A stretch of DNA of 7,435 bases from Ruminococcus sp. (lineage in GTDB: Bacteria; Bacillota; Clostridia; Oscillospirales; Acutalibacteraceae), in the NCBI GenBank assembly GCA_022510985.1, contig JAFLSL010000045.1, positions 1-7,435 of the forward strand, given 5' to 3'. How positions within the stretch are numbered: position 1 is the first letter of the stretch; every line of letters begins with the position of its first letter. The position numbers were made by a program, and so were the translations under genes. The notes under the pieces are model-generated. The model worked only from the letters and a program-made list of their open reading frames with translations. It was not told the DNA's origin and made no database searches. Positions 5,308 through 7,435 of the stretch are shown here, one piece after another.

Positions 5308-6582
5308 ATGAGCACTTATTTTCACTCCGTTGAGCTGGACGTGGACAAGTGTTGCGGATGCACTAACTGTTTAAAGCGATGCCCTACCGAGGCAATCCGA
5401 ATATATGACGGCAAAGCACAAATTCTCTCGGAAAGGTGTATCGACTGCGGTGAATGTATCAGAGTTTGTCCGCATCACGCAAAGAGAGCGTACAGTTCAA
5501 AGATAGATGATATTAAAAATTTCAAATACAAAGTAGCTATTCCGGCACCGTCGCTGTACGGTCAGTTTAACAATCTTGACAATGTCAACATTGTACTGAC
5601 AGGCTTAAAGGAAATAGGATTTAACGAAATTTTTGAGGTTTCCAGAGCCGCGGAGCTTGTTTCGGAAGCTACAAGAAAGCTTATAAAAGAAAACAAACTT
5701 AATAAACCTGTAATCAGCTCGGCGTGTCCCGCAATCGTCAGGCTTATTAAAATACGCTTTCCCGAGCTTTGCGACAACGTTATGCCGCTTTTGGCTCCGA
5801 TTGAGGTTGCAGCAAAAATGGCAAGAAAAGAAGCGGTAGAGCGTACGGGACTTAAACCTGATGAAATCGGAATCTTCTTTATAACCCCCTGCCCTGCTAA
5901 GGTTACTGAAGTACATACATCAAACAGCGTTAAAAAATCAGAATGTGACGGTGCTATCGGTATTTCGAGAATTTATCCCGAACTTACCAAAGCAATGGAT
6001 CATCTTTCAAATGTTGAGAATCTTGCACGTTCGGGCTTAATCGGAATCGGATGGGCGACCTCGGGCGGTGAGAGTGCGGGTATGCTCGGAGAAAAATATC
6101 TCGCTGCTGACGGAATAGAAAATGCTATACATATCCTCGAAGAGCTTGAGGACGAACATATCAGAGATGTTGACTTTGTTGAGCTTAACGCCTGCTCAGG
6201 CGGCTGTGTAGGCGGTGTGCTTACGGTTGAAAATCCATACGTTGCACAGGCTCGTATTCAGAAACTCAGAAAATATCTTCCCGTATCTATGAACCACTTA
6301 AACGATGGTGACATTGATGAAATGATGTGGGAAAACGAGCTTAAATTTGACGCTGATATCTTCAGATTGAGCGACGATATTTTCAAGGCGATGGAAATGA
6401 TGGACAGAATGGAAAACATCTGCAAGGATTTACCGGGACTTGACTGCGGTTCGTGCGGCTCGCCTACATGCAGAGCCATGGCTGAGGATATTGTCAAGGG
6501 CAAAGCTAAGGAGACCGACTGTATTCACAAGCTTAAAGAGCAAATTCAGAGAGTATACGACCAGCTAAAAAATACGATTTAA
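5308..6582 (+). CDS. [FeFe] hydrogenase-like protein, sensory (HydS) type, without PAS domain
   Basis: This is a 424-residue cytoplasmic iron-sulfur protein. The N-terminus carries two [4Fe-4S] ferredoxin motifs (C15, C18, C21, C25P; C44, C47, C50, C54P). The H-cluster domain follows, with L1 SSACP (C140), L2 TPCPAKVTE (C195, K198, E201) and L3 ELNACSGGC (C296, C300), so every cysteine needed to hold the H-cluster is present. A C-terminal FeS domain (PF04060 type: C380, C383, C388, C405) comes next, then about 19 helical residues. Catalytic hydrogenases have TSCCP, MPC and a Met two residues before the L3 Cys. Here Ala139, Thr193 and Asn294 replace the proton-transfer Cys and the two Met. Those changes, the C-terminal cluster and the kinase-like neighbours fit group C/D sensory hydrogenases; the PAS domain of group C is missing. 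It probably senses H2 or redox state. AGAGGAG lies 5 bases before the ATG. Confidence 0.9.
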   Translation: MSTYFHSVELDVDKCCGCTNCLKRCPTEAIRIYDGKAQILSERCIDCGECIRVCPHHAKRAYSSKIDDIKNFKYKVAIPAPSLYGQFNNLDNVNIVLTGLKEIGFNEIFEVSRAAELVSEATRKLIKENKLNKPVISSACPAIVRLIKIRFPELCDNVMPLLAPIEVAAKMARKEAVERTGLKPDEIGIFFITPCPAKVTEVHTSNSVKKSECDGAIGISRIYPELTKAMDHLSNVENLARSGLIGIGWATSGGESAGMLGEKYLAADGIENAIHILEELEDEHIRDVDFVELNACSGGCVGGVLTVENPYVAQARIQKLRKYLPVSMNHLNDGDIDEMMWENELKFDADIFRLSDDIFKAMEMMDRMENICKDLPGLDCGSCGSPTCRAMAEDIVKGKAKETDCIHKLKEQIQRVYDQLKNTI

Positions 6583-6593
6583 AAGAGGTTTTT

Positions 6594-6923
6594 ATGAACG
6601 TTAAGGAACTTATTGAAAAACTAGATTTAAAAGTTTTAGTGGACTCGGGAGATTTGGACAGAGAGGTTGAGGAATGTTACATCGGCGACCTTTTAAGCTG
6701 GGTTATGGGCAGAGCACCTGAGGGAGCGGCTTGGCTTACGGTTATGGGAAATATCAACTCTATTGCCGTTGCGACTTTAGCCGACACAAGCTGTATTATT
6801 CTTGTTGAAAACGCGACTCTGGATGACGACGCTAAGAAGAAAGCTGAAATGCATGGTGTTACCATACTTTCCAGCGAAGAAAACAGTTACAGGTTGGCGG
6901 TAAAAATCAGCGAGTTGATATAA
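6594..6923 (+). CDS. DRTGG domain-containing protein (second copy)
   Basis: This is a 109-residue soluble protein with the same layout as the first DRTGG protein: an N-terminal helix, a GDLDREVEECYIGDLLSWVM segment (19-38) matching GDLNTEIKTACGSDMMSDVL of the first copy, then alternating strands and helices ending in CIILVENA and GVTILSS. The sequences differ at most positions, so the pair is an old duplication and probably not redundant. The two proteins may act as unlike partners, one on each side of the ATPase/hydrogenase step. AAGAGG lies 5 bases before the ATG, 11 bases after the hydrogenase-like gene. The stop TAA shares one base with the start of the PHP gene. The ligand and biochemical role are unknown. 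Confidence 0.8.
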   Translation: MNVKELIEKLDLKVLVDSGDLDREVEECYIGDLLSWVMGRAPEGAAWLTVMGNINSIAVATLADTSCIILVENATLDDDAKKKAEMHGVTILSSEENSYRLAVKISELI

Positions 6924-7435
6924 TGAAATATTTTTACGATCTTCATATTCACTCGTGCCTTTCACCCTGCGGCGATATGGATATGACGCCTAACAACATT
7001 GTCAATATGGCAAAGCTTTTGGGGCTTGATGTTATCGCACTTACCGACCATAACACAACGCTAAATTGCGAGGCGGCGATTGAAGCCGGAAAGGAAATCG
7101 GATTGGTCGTTATTCCGGGAATGGAGCTTACCACGAGTGAAGATATTCACGCAGTATGCCTTTTCCCTACACTTGATAAGGCACTCCTGTGGAATGAATA
7201 TGTAGATAAAAATCGAATTAAAATTAAGAATAAAGCCGAGATTTACGGACGGCAGGTTATTATGAACAGTGCTGACGAGGAAGTCGGAGAAATTGAGGAG
7301 CTGCTTTTACCCTCAAGCAACATAAGCATTATGAACGCATATAAAAAGGTAAAAGAGTTCGGCGGAATATGCTACCCCGCTCATATTGACCGTGACAGCC
7401 TTTCTATACTTTCCGTGCTCGGTGAAATTGACGAG
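6923..7435 (+). CDS. PHP domain phosphoesterase (3' end cut by window edge)
   Basis: These are the first 171 residues of a PHP-fold metal-dependent phosphoesterase. The metal-binding residues appear in family order: H8 and H10 in DLHIHS, D42-H43 in LTDHNT, E68 in GMELT, H76 in DIHAV, and H154 in YPAHIDR. Remaining ligands would lie beyond the window. The catalytic set seen is complete, so activity is likely; relatives hydrolyse nucleotide or nucleoside phosphates, or phosphate on other small molecules. The substrate cannot be read from sequence. Between the H76 and H154 motifs is a charged region (about 85-145) that is probably the family's insertion domain. The ATG overlaps the previous stop by one base (TAATG) with no good ribosome site, so it depends on translation of the second DRTGG gene. 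In this operon it could remove a phosphate signal made by the ATPase or sensed by the DRTGG proteins; that is inference. Confidence 0.92.
   Translation, partial: MKYFYDLHIHSCLSPCGDMDMTPNNIVNMAKLLGLDVIALTDHNTTLNCEAAIEAGKEIGLVVIPGMELTTSEDIHAVCLFPTLDKALLWNEYVDKNRIKIKNKAEIYGRQVIMNSADEEVGEIEELLLPSSNISIMNAYKKVKEFGGICYPAHIDRDSLSILSVLGEIDE

Noticed and set aside
5605..5916. Minus-strand 103-codon frame and other antisense frames within the hydrogenase-like gene
   Set aside because: They mirror a strongly conserved iron-sulfur protein frame and have no start signals or family resemblance.
5308..6582. Energy-conserving catalytic (group A) hydrogenase subunit
   Set aside because: L1 lacks the proton-transfer Cys, L2 and L3 lack their Met, the C-terminal CxxCx4Cx16C domain is typical of sensory types, and the neighbours are signalling genes.

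Overview
The window looks like the chromosome of an anaerobic clostridium-type Firmicute, probably a gut Oscillospiraceae/Ruminococcus-like organism. The reasons are low GC, strong AGGAGG-type ribosome binding sites, many extended -10 promoters (TGnTATAAT), a ymfF/ymfH-type M16 protease pair, a DUF4250 small protein, and a DRTGG / anti-sigma-type ATPase / [FeFe]-hydrogenase-like / PHP operon. The lineage is an inference; no rRNA is present.

Layout. (1) 1-1930, minus strand: two M16 (insulinase-type) genes in one transcription unit. The first is a metal-site-less YmfF-type subunit and the second a zinc-site-bearing YmfH-type subunit that runs off the left edge. (2) 1961-2062: a compact divergent promoter region. 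To its right lies a 58-residue DUF4250 gene (plus strand), which had to be read directly from the sequence because it starts with GTG. (3) 2244-2287: a long hairpin shared as terminator by DUF4250 and the converging AT-rich gene 2293-3078, a membrane-anchored TPR-like protein of unknown function with its own very good promoter. (4) 3169-3362: tRNA-Leu(GAG) on the minus strand, with a consensus promoter, encoded CCA and a hairpin terminator. A decayed copy of a tRNA 3' end lies in mirror orientation on the other side of that terminator. (5) 3433-4401: a short, PhoU-less Na+/phosphate-cotransporter-family membrane protein starting at TTG. (6) 4447-7435: a tightly packed plus-strand operon of DRTGG protein, HATPase_c ATPase of the anti-sigma/serine kinase type, sensory-type [FeFe] hydrogenase-like protein, second DRTGG protein, and PHP phosphoesterase (cut by the right edge).

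The operon in (6) is the most interesting part. The hydrogenase-like protein keeps all four cysteines for the H-cluster and all cysteines for three accessory [4Fe-4S] clusters. The residues of the catalytic proton path are replaced (Ala at the proton-transfer Cys, Met at the first proton-path Ser), and two active-site Met are replaced. Together with the kinase-like ATPase, two small DRTGG regulatory modules and a predicted phosphoesterase, this suggests an H2- or redox-sensing signalling module rather than an energy-yielding hydrogenase. Similar gene sets are known around group C/D (HydS-type) hydrogenases, but to my knowledge the signal output and the role of the DRTGG pair are not established.
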